Part shown: positions 28,577 through 37,149 of the stretch, one piece after another
How the letters are laid out: every line of letters starts with the position of its first letter
Numbering within the stretch: the first letter of the stretch is position 1
Assembly: GCA_023717525.1 (NCBI GenBank)
Contig: JAMQPK010000099.1
Location: 1-64,000 of the forward strand
Length of the DNA: 64,000 nucleotides
Direction: 5' to 3'
From: Vicinamibacterales bacterium
Lineage (GTDB): Bacteria; Acidobacteriota; Vicinamibacteria; Vicinamibacterales; JAMQPK01
The notes under the pieces: generated by a model
What the model saw: only the letters and a program-made list of their open reading frames with translations
What the model was told of the DNA's origin: nothing
Databases searched by the model: none
Translations under genes and position numbers: made by a program

Positions 28577-29256
28577 TCGCCAAAGGCACTGGTCATACCC
28601 GCGGGTGTGACCACCTGCCGCTCGAACACGTCGGAAAAGCGGCTGATGATCGCCGCGCCGGCTTCCTGCATGCCGACAGGGCGGCCGGTCGCTCTCGTAA
28701 GAGACGTGACGCCCCCGCTGGCAATTCCGCAAGGCACGATGAGATTGAAGTAGTCCAAATCGGTCATGACGTTAAGCGCAAACCCGTGGCTGGTGATCCA
28801 GCGTGATATGCGGACTCCAATCGCTCCCAACTTATCGGCGCCTACCCAGGCGCCCGTCAGCCCCTTCACCCGCCCGGCACCGAGCCCGAAATCTGCGGCC
28901 GCCCGAATCATCACTTCTTCCAGATCGCGCACGTACTTGTGGACGTCGCAGCGATCGGGCCGCAAGTCGAGAATCGGGTAGCCGACCAGCTGGCCAGGAC
29001 CGTGGTATGTGATGTCCCCGCCCCTGCCGGAGTCATGGATCTCGACACGGCGCTCGGCGAGCAACTCTGGGCTCGCAATCAGATGCGAGCGGGCAGCGTC
29101 GCGCTTTACACCCATCGTGATGACGTGGGGATGCTCGAGCAGCAGGAGCAGATCCGGCACCCGCTCCGCACGACGTTCCTCGACGAGCGTGCGCTGCATC
29201 TCGGCGGCAACGGCATAGGGAACGACTCCCAGATGGCGAACTTCAAGGGGACGCAT
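28573..29256 (-). CDS. lipB: Octanoyltransferase
   Basis: LLLLEHPHVITMG; GGDITYHGPGQLVGYPILDL; GVRISRWITSHGFALNV. Confidence 0.92.
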   Translation of the reverse strand: MRPLEVRHLGVVPYAVAAEMQRTLVEERRAERVPDLLLLLEHPHVITMGVKRDAARSHLIASPELLAERRVEIHDSGRGGDITYHGPGQLVGYPILDLRPDRCDVHKYVRDLEEVMIRAAADFGLGAGRVKGLTGAWVGADKLGAIGVRISRWITSHGFALNVMTDLDYFNLIVPCGIASGGVTSLTRATGRPVGMQEAGAAIISRFSDVFERQVVTPAGMTSAFGE

Positions 29257-29262
29257 TAGAGC

Positions 29263-29350
29263 AACTTGAAACTCGAAACTGTGAACTTGAAAGTAAGTGA
29301 CAAACTACTTCTCCACTTAGTTTCTAGTTTACAGTTTCCAGTTTCTAGTT
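29263..29350. repeat. Inverted pair of heptamer repeats (AACTTGA... / AGTTTCT...)
   Basis: Two 32-nt arms (29263-29294, 29319-29350), 27/32 complementary, each about 4.5 units of 7 nt, 24-nt loop. Confidence 0.9.
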
Positions 29351-29353
29351 GTC

Positions 29354-30661
29354 CTAGGCTTGGTCTGTGAAGTCTTCCAAGCCTTTCTTGAGGTGCACCA
29401 TGAACTCGTCGGCGATCGCACCGTCGATCGTGCGATGGTCGTATCCCAGGCACAAGTAGGCGCGAAGCCTGATGGTGATGGCGTCTTCGATGACGACCGG
29501 CCGTTTTTCAACGGCGCCGACGCCGAGGATGGCCACTTGCGGTTGGTTGATGATCGGCATCCCGAACAGCGCGCCGAACACGCCGGGATTCGTGATGGTG
29601 AACGTCCCCCCCTGCACGTCGTCGGGCGTCAGCTTCTTGTCGCGAGCGCGTGCCGCAAGATCGACGATCGTCTTGCTGATGTCGAAGAGGCTCTTCTTGT
29701 CAGCGTCCTTGATGACGGGCACGATGAGACCCCGGTCGAGCGCCACGGCCATCCCGATGTTGACGTGCTTCTTATAAAGGATGTCTGTGCCGTCGATCGA
29801 GGAGTTCACGATGGGCACGGCTTTCAGCGCAGCGGCCACGGCCTGTGTAATGAAGGCCATGTACGTGATCTTGGAGCCCTTCTGTTCGTATTCCCGTTTC
29901 CTGGCCTTGCGAATCTCGTCGACCCTCGTGAAATCGACCTCGAACACCGAGTGCACGTGGGCCGATGTCCGGCGGCTCATCACCATGTGCTCGGCGATCT
30001 TCCGGCGCATGACGGTCATCGCGAGGCGCTCGACGCCCTCAACGTCGGCGGGCACCATTCGAACGGCGGGCTGCAGCGCCGAACTGCCCGACGTCGCCGC
30101 GCCAATCGGCGCGCCGGCTTCGAGATAGCCCAAAATATCTGCCTTCGTTACGCGGCCGCCAGAGCCGCTGCCGGCAATGTTCCGCACATCGATGCGATGT
30201 TCCCGCGCGATCTTCCGGACGAGCGGAGATAAACGTAGCGCTCGCGCCTCGGAAGCGGACCAGGGACGGGAAAGTCCGGGTGCGGGAGGTGCGGAGGGTG
30301 CCAGAGGTGCGGGGCGGCTCGCTGCAGCGCGAGGCGCTGAGGCAGAAGGCGCGGGCATATTCGCGACAGGCGCGAGTTTGTCCGCCGTGGCGCGGGGGGC
30401 GGAGGCCGAAGCGGACGCCCCGCCAGCCTCTCCAATCACCGCGACGACACTGCTGACCGCGACGGTCTCGCCCTCTTTGACCTTAATCTCGCTGAGGATT
30501 CCTGCGGCCGGCGATGGAATCTCGGCGTCAACCTTGTCCGTGGAGATCTCGAACAGCGGCTCGTCGCGCTCGACGAGATCTCCAACCTTCTTCAGCCATC
30601 GGACGATCGTGCCTTCGGCCACCGATTCGCCCATCTGCGGCATGACAACAGGTGTCGGCAT
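29354..30661 (-). CDS. 2-oxo acid dehydrogenase E2 component (dihydrolipoyl acyltransferase)
   Basis: Lipoyl domain FEISTDKVDAEIPSPAAG; peripheral-subunit-binding domain; YDHRTIDGAIADEFM catalytic end. Confidence 0.92.
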   Translation of the reverse strand: MPTPVVMPQMGESVAEGTIVRWLKKVGDLVERDEPLFEISTDKVDAEIPSPAAGILSEIKVKEGETVAVSSVVAVIGEAGGASASASAPRATADKLAPVANMPAPSASAPRAAASRPAPLAPSAPPAPGLSRPWSASEARALRLSPLVRKIAREHRIDVRNIAGSGSGGRVTKADILGYLEAGAPIGAATSGSSALQPAVRMVPADVEGVERLAMTVMRRKIAEHMVMSRRTSAHVHSVFEVDFTRVDEIRKARKREYEQKGSKITYMAFITQAVAAALKAVPIVNSSIDGTDILYKKHVNIGMAVALDRGLIVPVIKDADKKSLFDISKTIVDLAARARDKKLTPDDVQGGTFTITNPGVFGALFGMPIINQPQVAILGVGAVEKRPVVIEDAITIRLRAYLCLGYDHRTIDGAIADEFMVHLKKGLEDFTDQA

Positions 30662-30665
30662 TGTG

Positions 30666-30759
30666 AGTTCTCAGTTTTCAGTTGTCAGTTTTCAGTTTGG
30701 TCGTCCGTTGTCAGCTTGTAGTGCGGGAACTGACAACTGACGACTGACCACTGATAACT
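30666..30759. repeat. Inverted pair of heptamer repeats (AGTTNTC... / AACTGAC...)
   Basis: Two 32-nt arms (30666-30697, 30728-30759), 27/32 complementary, period 7, 30-nt loop. Confidence 0.9.
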
Positions 30760-32179
30760 ACATGTGTATCGCCGCCCCATGCGTCGCGTGTGCGGCTTCC
30801 CCGATCGCCTCCGAGAACGTCGGGTGAGCATGGATTGTGCGAATCAACTCTTCGACAGTGCACTCGAGCCGTAACGCCAGCGTGGCTTCAGCGACGAGCT
30901 CGGTGGCGCGCGGGCCGATCATGTGCACGCCCAGCACCTCATCGTACTTCTTGTCGGCAACGATTTTCACGAAGCCTTCAGTCTCTCCTGCCATCTTCGC
31001 CCGGCCGAGCACGAAAAAGGGGAAAGTGCCGATCTGCACGTCGTACCCCTTCTCTGTCGCTTCGCTCTCAGTGAGCCCGACGCTGCCGATTTCCGGATCG
31101 CAATACGTGCAGGCCGGAACGTGATCGTAGTTGATAGGCTTCACTTCTCGTCCGGCAATCCGCTCGGCCGTAATCACGCCTTCAGCCGACGACACGTGCG
31201 CGAGTTGAGGATGAGGTGCCCCGCCAGTGCCGAACGTGATGACGTCGCCGACGGCAGAGAATCCCGGCATGCCGGTTCTGAACAACGGATCAACCGACAC
31301 GTAGCCGCGATCGAGGTTGAACCCGAGCCCTTCGACACCCAAACCAGTCGTCACCGGCCCACGGCCGGTCGCGACCAGCAGATAGTCGGCGCTGATCTTC
31401 TCGATGCCGCCGTCTGGCAGTTGCGCCTCGACATCGACGCCACTCGCCGACGCCACGGCCTTCGTCACCTTCGTCCCGGTGCGAATCACGATGCCCTGTT
31501 TCTTGAACGACTTCAGCAGCTCGGCAGAAATCGCTTCGTCCTCGACTGGCACTAGTCTGGGCAGCAGCTCGATGATCGTGACCTGGCTTCCGAATCGGCG
31601 GAAAATCGAGGCGAACTCCACACCCACTGCGCCGCTGCCGAGAATCACCAGCGATTTCGGGACCTCGCGGAGTCCGATCGCTTCATCGCTCGTGATGATT
31701 CGCTTCCGATCGATCTCGACGCCAGGCACGCTGCGAGGAGCCGATCCTGTCGCGATGACAATCTCGCGCGCCGACAGGGCTTGCGCATCTCCGTCGGTCA
31801 CCTCAACCTTTCCGCGACCAGCGATGCGGGCGGTCCCCTTGATCCATTCGATCTTGTTCTTCTTGAAGAGAAATTCGACGCCTTTCGTGAGGCCCGTTAC
31901 GACTTTGTCCTTGCGCTCCTGCACCCGCTGCATGTCGATGCCGACAGCGCCTTCGCCGATCGTCACGCCCCATTCCTTCACGTTCTGGACAACCTTCAGC
32001 GCGTGGGCATGTTCGAGCAGCGCCTTGGTCGGGATGCAGCCCCAGATGAGGCAGGTACCACCAAGCGCCTTCTGCTTTTCGACGACACCGACTTTCAAAC
32101 CAAGTTGAGCCGCGCGAATGGCTGCGACGTACCCGCCCGTACCTGCGCCAATCACCACGACATCGAATTCGCTCGCCAT
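30758..32179 (-). CDS. lpdA: Dihydrolipoyl dehydrogenase
   Basis: DVVVIGAGTGGYVAAIRAAQLG; GGTCLIWGCIPTKALL; HAHPTFSEAIGEAA. Confidence 0.95.
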   Translation of the reverse strand: MASEFDVVVIGAGTGGYVAAIRAAQLGLKVGVVEKQKALGGTCLIWGCIPTKALLEHAHALKVVQNVKEWGVTIGEGAVGIDMQRVQERKDKVVTGLTKGVEFLFKKNKIEWIKGTARIAGRGKVEVTDGDAQALSAREIVIATGSAPRSVPGVEIDRKRIITSDEAIGLREVPKSLVILGSGAVGVEFASIFRRFGSQVTIIELLPRLVPVEDEAISAELLKSFKKQGIVIRTGTKVTKAVASASGVDVEAQLPDGGIEKISADYLLVATGRGPVTTGLGVEGLGFNLDRGYVSVDPLFRTGMPGFSAVGDVITFGTGGAPHPQLAHVSSAEGVITAERIAGREVKPINYDHVPACTYCDPEIGSVGLTESEATEKGYDVQIGTFPFFVLGRAKMAGETEGFVKIVADKKYDEVLGVHMIGPRATELVAEATLALRLECTVEELIRTIHAHPTFSEAIGEAAHATHGAAIHM

Positions 32180-32261
32180 GTGATCTCCAGCAGGGCAACT
32201 TACTGGACCCACTGTGGGGTGTCAAGCAACGAAACGCGCTACAATGGCACACGTTCGGCCA

Positions 32262-33650
32262 ATGAATTCCAAGCCAAAAACGGTCCTGATCGTCGATGAC
32301 GACGAGGGGATGCGCGACACGCTGAACGCGATCCTGCGCCGCGATTATCGCGTGCTGCGGGCCGCAAGCGGCGAAGCCGCGCTGGCGATTCTGAACCGCG
32401 AGGACGTCGATCTGATGCTGCTCGACGTGCGCCTTCCCGGCATCGACGGCTTCGACGTGCTCCGCATCACGAAAGAGAACTACGGGCTCGTCGAGGTGAT
32501 CATGATCTCGGCGATCACCGAGATTGAAACCGCCGTGAAGGCGATGAAGTTCGGGGCCTACCACTACACCACAAAAGAGTTCGACTACGAAACGATTCGC
32601 TCGCTCGTCCACAACGCCAGCGAGCGCCAGGATCTGAACCGGCAGGTGATGACGCTCAGCGCGCAGGTCGCCGACCAGGGCGACCGCGAGTTCGTCGTCG
32701 GCCCAAGCAAGCTCACGCGCGATATCGTCGACCTCGTGCAGCGTGTCGCCAAGCTGTCCGCGACGGTCTTGATCCTCGGAGAGAGCGGGACGGGCAAGGA
32801 GCTGCTCGCTCGGCTCATCCATCGCGAGAGCGGGAATGCCGATTCGCCGTTCATCGCCGTCAACCTTGCGGCCATTCCCCGCGAGCTCGTTGAAAGCACG
32901 CTGTTCGGCCACGAGCGCGGATCGTTCACCGGCGCCATGAAGCAGCAGCTCGGAAAGTTCGAGCTCGCGTCGGGCGGCACGTTGTTCCTGGACGAGATCG
33001 GCGACCTCCCGCTCGAGCTGCAGGCGAAGCTGCTGCGTGCAATCCAGGAGGGCGAAATCGAGCGTGTCGGTGGTGCGAAGCCGATCAAGACCGACTTCCG
33101 GCTGATCGCCGCCACCAACGTCGACCTCGAAAAAGCTGTCAAGGACGGGCGGTTCCGGGAAGACCTCTACTACCGGATCAACGTCATCCCCATCAAGTTG
33201 CCGCCGCTCCGCGACCGCATGGAAGATCTGCCCGAATTGGCGATGTTCTTCCTCAATCGCTACAAGGTGCGATTCCGGAAGGCTATCCAGGGCATCTCCG
33301 ATTCAACACTCAAGGTCCTTTCGAGCTACTGGTGGCCTGGCAATATCCGCGAGCTCGAGAACCTGATTGAGCGCCTCGTCGCGGTAAGCGACAAGGAATG
33401 GATTACCGACGAGGATTTGCCCTTCGAGTTCCACTTCGCTCAACTCGATCGAGTGCCCATCCACGGCGAGAGCCTCTTTCAGGAGGCAACCAACACGTTC
33501 GAGCGGAACTTCATTCTTCGCGCGCTCGAGAAGTCCGGGTGGAACGTCACCGCGACGGCGCGCTACCTGGGCATCCCGCTCAGCACGCTGAAGTTCAAGA
33601 TGGACCGCCTCGACATTCGCGAGCTCGCAAAGAAACTCCGCGGCGCCTGA
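32262..33650 (+). CDS. Sigma-54-dependent response regulator (NtrC family)
   Basis: Receiver VLIVDDDEGMRDTL...LLDVRLPGIDGF; GESGTGKELLARLIH; GHERGSFTGA; C-terminal HTH. Confidence 0.95.
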   Translation: MNSKPKTVLIVDDDEGMRDTLNAILRRDYRVLRAASGEAALAILNREDVDLMLLDVRLPGIDGFDVLRITKENYGLVEVIMISAITEIETAVKAMKFGAYHYTTKEFDYETIRSLVHNASERQDLNRQVMTLSAQVADQGDREFVVGPSKLTRDIVDLVQRVAKLSATVLILGESGTGKELLARLIHRESGNADSPFIAVNLAAIPRELVESTLFGHERGSFTGAMKQQLGKFELASGGTLFLDEIGDLPLELQAKLLRAIQEGEIERVGGAKPIKTDFRLIAATNVDLEKAVKDGRFREDLYYRINVIPIKLPPLRDRMEDLPELAMFFLNRYKVRFRKAIQGISDSTLKVLSSYWWPGNIRELENLIERLVAVSDKEWITDEDLPFEFHFAQLDRVPIHGESLFQEATNTFERNFILRALEKSGWNVTATARYLGIPLSTLKFKMDRLDIRELAKKLRGA

Positions 33651-33671
33651 TTCGCGGCCAATCCATTGGCC

Positions 33672-33694
33672 GATCGGCTAACCTCCTGCCGATC
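33672..33694. repeat. Inverted repeat GATCGGC-N9-GCCGATC (possible terminator or operator)
   Basis: 7-bp perfect arms after the regulator gene. Confidence 0.5.
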
Positions 33695-33705
33695 TACCTA
33701 ACCAC

Positions 33706-33720
33706 CTAATTTGTAATTAG
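33706..33720. repeat. Inverted repeat CTAATT-TGT-AATTAG
   Basis: 6-bp perfect arms in the spacer before the radical SAM gene. Confidence 0.5.
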
Positions 33721-33756
33721 TTACAGAGATCGCGTAGGACGGACTCCGATTTAGGT

Positions 33757-33774
33757 CGGCTAATGCGTTAGCCG
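33757..33774. promoter_or_regulatory. Palindrome CGGCTAA-TGCG-TTAGCCG (possible operator or hairpin)
   Basis: 7-bp perfect arms, 212 bp before the radical SAM start. Confidence 0.45.
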
Positions 33775-33985
33775 AAGGCGTTGGAAATCCGGCACGAAAT
33801 TCAAGACGAACTAGACCGGTAAAGCCTTACTTCACAATAGTTTAATTCCTGCGCGGTTTCCGCTCCGATCGATGGAATACCCATTGCTCTAGCGTCATAC
33901 GGAAATTTGTATTCGGGTCTGAACGCGGCCCTGCGGTTCTTTCCAGAGGCGTTCAATCCACTCTCTACTCCGGGTTTTCGGAGCT

Positions 33986-35389
33986 ATGCAGCAATCGATG
34001 TTCAACCTCCGTGTCCCCCTCCCCGAGTCGGGAGAAGTGTTCCTGATGAACACCTTGACGGACGCGCAGTTGATCGTGCCCCCTGAGATCGCTGGATTGC
34101 TCGATCGTCTGACAGACGATCCGCCTTCGATTGAGAGCGAGCGGCTGAACGAGGACGAGCGTGAAGCGCTCATCACGCTGACCGAGCATGGCTTCATCGT
34201 CCCGAATCGCGCGGCCGACACCGAGGCGCTGAACAAGTTCTTCACGGACTACCGCGAAGACACCGAGCAGATGCGCGTCACGGTCCTGACGACCCTGCAG
34301 TGCAATTTTGCGTGCGACTACTGCTTCCAGGGCGACCACGGCGACTACAACAAGCACGCCGACAAGATGTCGCTCGAGGACAGTGCGCGTCTCTCGGCCT
34401 GGATCGAAACTCGACTCGATGAGCTGAAACCGAAGCGCCTGACGCTGACGTTCTTCGGTGGCGAGCCGCTGCTGAACATGCCGGTCGTGTACGACCAGGC
34501 AGAGCGAGCGCTTGCGGCATGCGAGAAGCGTGGCGTGACGCTGGCGCTTGGCATCATCACCAACGGACTCCTCCTGACCGAAGAAATGGTCGATCGGCTC
34601 GTGCCCTACGGGCTGGGCTACGTCAAGGTGACGCTCGACGGCGACCGCGACACGCACAACCAGATGCGCCCGCTGCGCGGCGGCCAGGGCACGTTTGACC
34701 GGATCGTGGAGAACGTCCGGAAGATCGCCGGCAAGGTCCGCGTGGCGATTGGCGGGAATTTCGACGCCGACTCGGTGGCGAGCTACCCCGCGTTGCTTGA
34801 TTTCCTCAAGGAACAGGACTTCGCCGACAAGCTGGCCAAGGTGGCGTTCAAGCCTGTCGTGCGCGAGCGTCAGGCTCCCAAAAACATCATCCCGCTGACG
34901 ATCGTCACCGACAAACCGCTGAATGGGACGTGCATGACGGCGGCCGGTTCTGGCGGATCGAGCATCTGCGACACCTGTCAGTTCGTGGACGAGCAACTCT
35001 CGCACTTGCGCGAGGAAACGAAGAAGCGCGGCTTCAAGACGGTGGACGGCGTCCACATGGGACCGTGCGAAATTCACAAACGGCACGCCTACACGATCGG
35101 GCCCAACGGTTCGACGTATGCGTGCCCGGGGTTCACGGGCGATCCGATGCTGTCGACGGGCCACATCGACGGCCGCACGGAAAGCTGGCGGATGTCGGCG
35201 GCCGAGCGATTCGAACATCTCTCGGCGTGGCACAACTGCGGGGATTGCGCGTTCATGCCGGTGTGCGCGGGAGGCTGCTCGGTTGCCTCGCACACCGAGC
35301 TTGGTGACATGAATATGCCGACGTGTCACAAGCCGGCTTTTGAATCGGCACTCATTTCGCTGGCGCATGACGCGGCCAGCGCATCCTAG
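33986..35389 (+). CDS. Radical SAM/SPASM peptide maturase
   Basis: CNFACDYC (CxxxCxxC); LTFFGGEPLL; VKVTLDGDRDTHNQMRP; Cys-rich SPASM-like C-terminus CPGF...C..CAFMPVCAGGC. Confidence 0.92.
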   Translation: MQQSMFNLRVPLPESGEVFLMNTLTDAQLIVPPEIAGLLDRLTDDPPSIESERLNEDEREALITLTEHGFIVPNRAADTEALNKFFTDYREDTEQMRVTVLTTLQCNFACDYCFQGDHGDYNKHADKMSLEDSARLSAWIETRLDELKPKRLTLTFFGGEPLLNMPVVYDQAERALAACEKRGVTLALGIITNGLLLTEEMVDRLVPYGLGYVKVTLDGDRDTHNQMRPLRGGQGTFDRIVENVRKIAGKVRVAIGGNFDADSVASYPALLDFLKEQDFADKLAKVAFKPVVRERQAPKNIIPLTIVTDKPLNGTCMTAAGSGGSSICDTCQFVDEQLSHLREETKKRGFKTVDGVHMGPCEIHKRHAYTIGPNGSTYACPGFTGDPMLSTGHIDGRTESWRMSAAERFEHLSAWHNCGDCAFMPVCAGGCSVASHTELGDMNMPTCHKPAFESALISLAHDAASAS

Positions 35390-35400
35390 GAGTCGGAATC

Positions 35401-35499
35401 ATGGCAAAGATCAAGGTCATCAAGTCAGGTAAGGAAACCGCGAAGCCACAGAACTACTGCCCGTGGGTTGTAGAGTCCGACGACGCTAAACAGAAGTAG
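35401..35499 (+). CDS. Candidate RiPP precursor peptide, 32 aa (not in ORF track)
   Basis: ATG at 35401 with AGGAG about 8 nt upstream, 11 nt after the radical SAM stop: MAKIKVIKSGKETAKPQNYCPWVVESDDAKQK. Confidence 0.8.
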   Translation: MAKIKVIKSGKETAKPQNYCPWVVESDDAKQK

Positions 35500-35631
35500 G
35501 GCCTAAACATCTGGCGGCCTTGCGCCGAAAAGCGTATCGACCGCCAGGAGTATGATCCAGGTTTCGGCGGTGGCATGGAGCGTCGCTCCCCCGCCGCCGA
35601 ACCGTTGCTCCCCCGGTCGAGGGAGCCCCCG

Positions 35632-37149
35632 ATGCTTGCCGTCCGGTTACTCGGACTCTTCATCTGCCTGAGCCTGCCGGCATGCTCTCATCCGCCGGCT
35701 GCCTCGGCTCGTTCTTCCAGCGACTCCGTCACCCTCACCATCGGGTTACCGTTCATGAGTGGACGAGACTCACTGAACGGTATTCAGCAGGCAGTTCGGC
35801 TCCTCAGCTTTGAGGGACTCGCCCAGATCGAGCCGGAGGGGCGACCGCAACCACGACTCGCCCAAGGATGGACCGTATCGCCGGACGGACTGTCGTGGAC
35901 GTTCCAATTGCGCGACAACGCATTCTTTCATGACGGCAGCCCTGTGGATTCGACCGCGGTGAAGGCATCGCTGGAGCGGACACTTTCAAGTCCGGCCGTG
36001 GCTATGTCGCCAGGGTTGGTGGACATCATCGGCATCGACACCCCAAAGCCTTATCAGTTGGTCATCAAGCTCAGGAGACGGTCGACGTTTCTGCTCGATG
36101 ATCTCGTCGTCTCCATCTCCAAGCCGTCACCGGATGGTCCGCCCGTCGGCACAGGGCCATACGTGACAGACTCGACGACGCCGACTGAAGTCACGATGAA
36201 GGCTTTCCCCTCTTACTATCGCGGGGTTCCGAGTGCGGATCGAATCGTTTGGAAGTCGTACCCGACTGCTCGCGCATCGTGGGCCTCAATGATGAGAGGC
36301 GAGATCGATGTACTGTTCGAGGTGCCTCCAGATGCTTTCGAGTTCATGAGCAGTGAGGACTCGGTCGAGAAATTCTCATTTCTCAGGAACTACGTTCATG
36401 GAGTCGTGTTCAACATGCACCGCCCTATCTTTCGCGACTCGAGGGTCAGGCGCGCGCTGAACCACGCGGTCAATCGAGTTGCTCTAATCAATCAGGCCTT
36501 TGATGGCCACGGTGTTCCCGCAAACACTCCAACGTGGCCCGATCACTGGGCATCCGACCGGAATCTGCCGAACTACACCTACGATCCCGCCAGAGCCACT
36601 GCTTTGATGGAGGAAGCAGGACTGAAGATCGATGATGACCGCCCCCCGGCGCGGATGCGTTTCAAATGCATCTTTCCGACCAATCCGGTGTGGGAGCGAA
36701 TGGCGCTTATGGTCCAGCGCGACTTCTCACAAATAGGCGTCGACGTTCAATTCGAGGAACTTCCGCTCGCCGAGTTCAACCGCCGTCGTGTGAACGGAGA
36801 TTTTGACGCTGTGCTCTCTGAGTTGATCGCTGGAAACTCGGCTGGCCGCCCTTACGTGTTCTGGCACTCAAGCAGCAAGCAGAATTCGGTAGGCTATCAA
36901 AACCCCCAGGTAGACAACGCCTTCGATCGCCTCAGGCAAGCGACAGATGATGCCCAAACGAGGGCGGCTTTCCGCGACCTCCAATTGCAGATGCTCGACG
37001 ATCCTCCTGGCGTTTTTCTTGCGTTCGGTCAACTGACACGCGCGGTCAGTCGACGCTTCACGGTCACCGTAGTCCCTGGGAACGACATCATCCGCTCGAT
37101 CAATGAATGGCACCTGGCAGTTCAGGGCGCAGAACGGGATTCGAATTGA
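35632..37149 (+). CDS. ABC transporter family 5 (oligopeptide-type) solute-binding lipoprotein
   Basis: MLAVRLLGLFICLSLPAC lipobox; LAQGWTVSPDGLSWTFQLRDNAFFHDGSPV; VRRALNHAVNRVALINQAFDGHG. Confidence 0.88.
   Translation: MLAVRLLGLFICLSLPACSHPPAASARSSSDSVTLTIGLPFMSGRDSLNGIQQAVRLLSFEGLAQIEPEGRPQPRLAQGWTVSPDGLSWTFQLRDNAFFHDGSPVDSTAVKASLERTLSSPAVAMSPGLVDIIGIDTPKPYQLVIKLRRRSTFLLDDLVVSISKPSPDGPPVGTGPYVTDSTTPTEVTMKAFPSYYRGVPSADRIVWKSYPTARASWASMMRGEIDVLFEVPPDAFEFMSSEDSVEKFSFLRNYVHGVVFNMHRPIFRDSRVRRALNHAVNRVALINQAFDGHGVPANTPTWPDHWASDRNLPNYTYDPARATALMEEAGLKIDDDRPPARMRFKCIFPTNPVWERMALMVQRDFSQIGVDVQFEELPLAEFNRRRVNGDFDAVLSELIAGNSAGRPYVFWHSSSKQNSVGYQNPQVDNAFDRLRQATDDAQTRAAFRDLQLQMLDDPPGVFLAFGQLTRAVSRRFTVTVVPGNDIIRSINEWHLAVQGAERDSN

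Noticed and set aside
30270-30330. 9-nt periodic GGTGCGGGA-type repeat in E2 gene
   Set aside because: Period is a multiple of 3 and encodes the usual Ala/Pro-rich interdomain linker; not part of the 7-nt family.
33775-33985. Sigma-54 (-24/-12) promoter before the radical SAM gene
   Set aside because: CCGGCACGAAATTCAAG has the GG but not the correctly spaced GC; no convincing TGGCAC-N5-TTGC found by eye.
33965-35368. 467-aa minus-strand ORF
   Set aside because: Antisense of the radical SAM gene, whose CxxxCxxC and SPASM motifs are clear.
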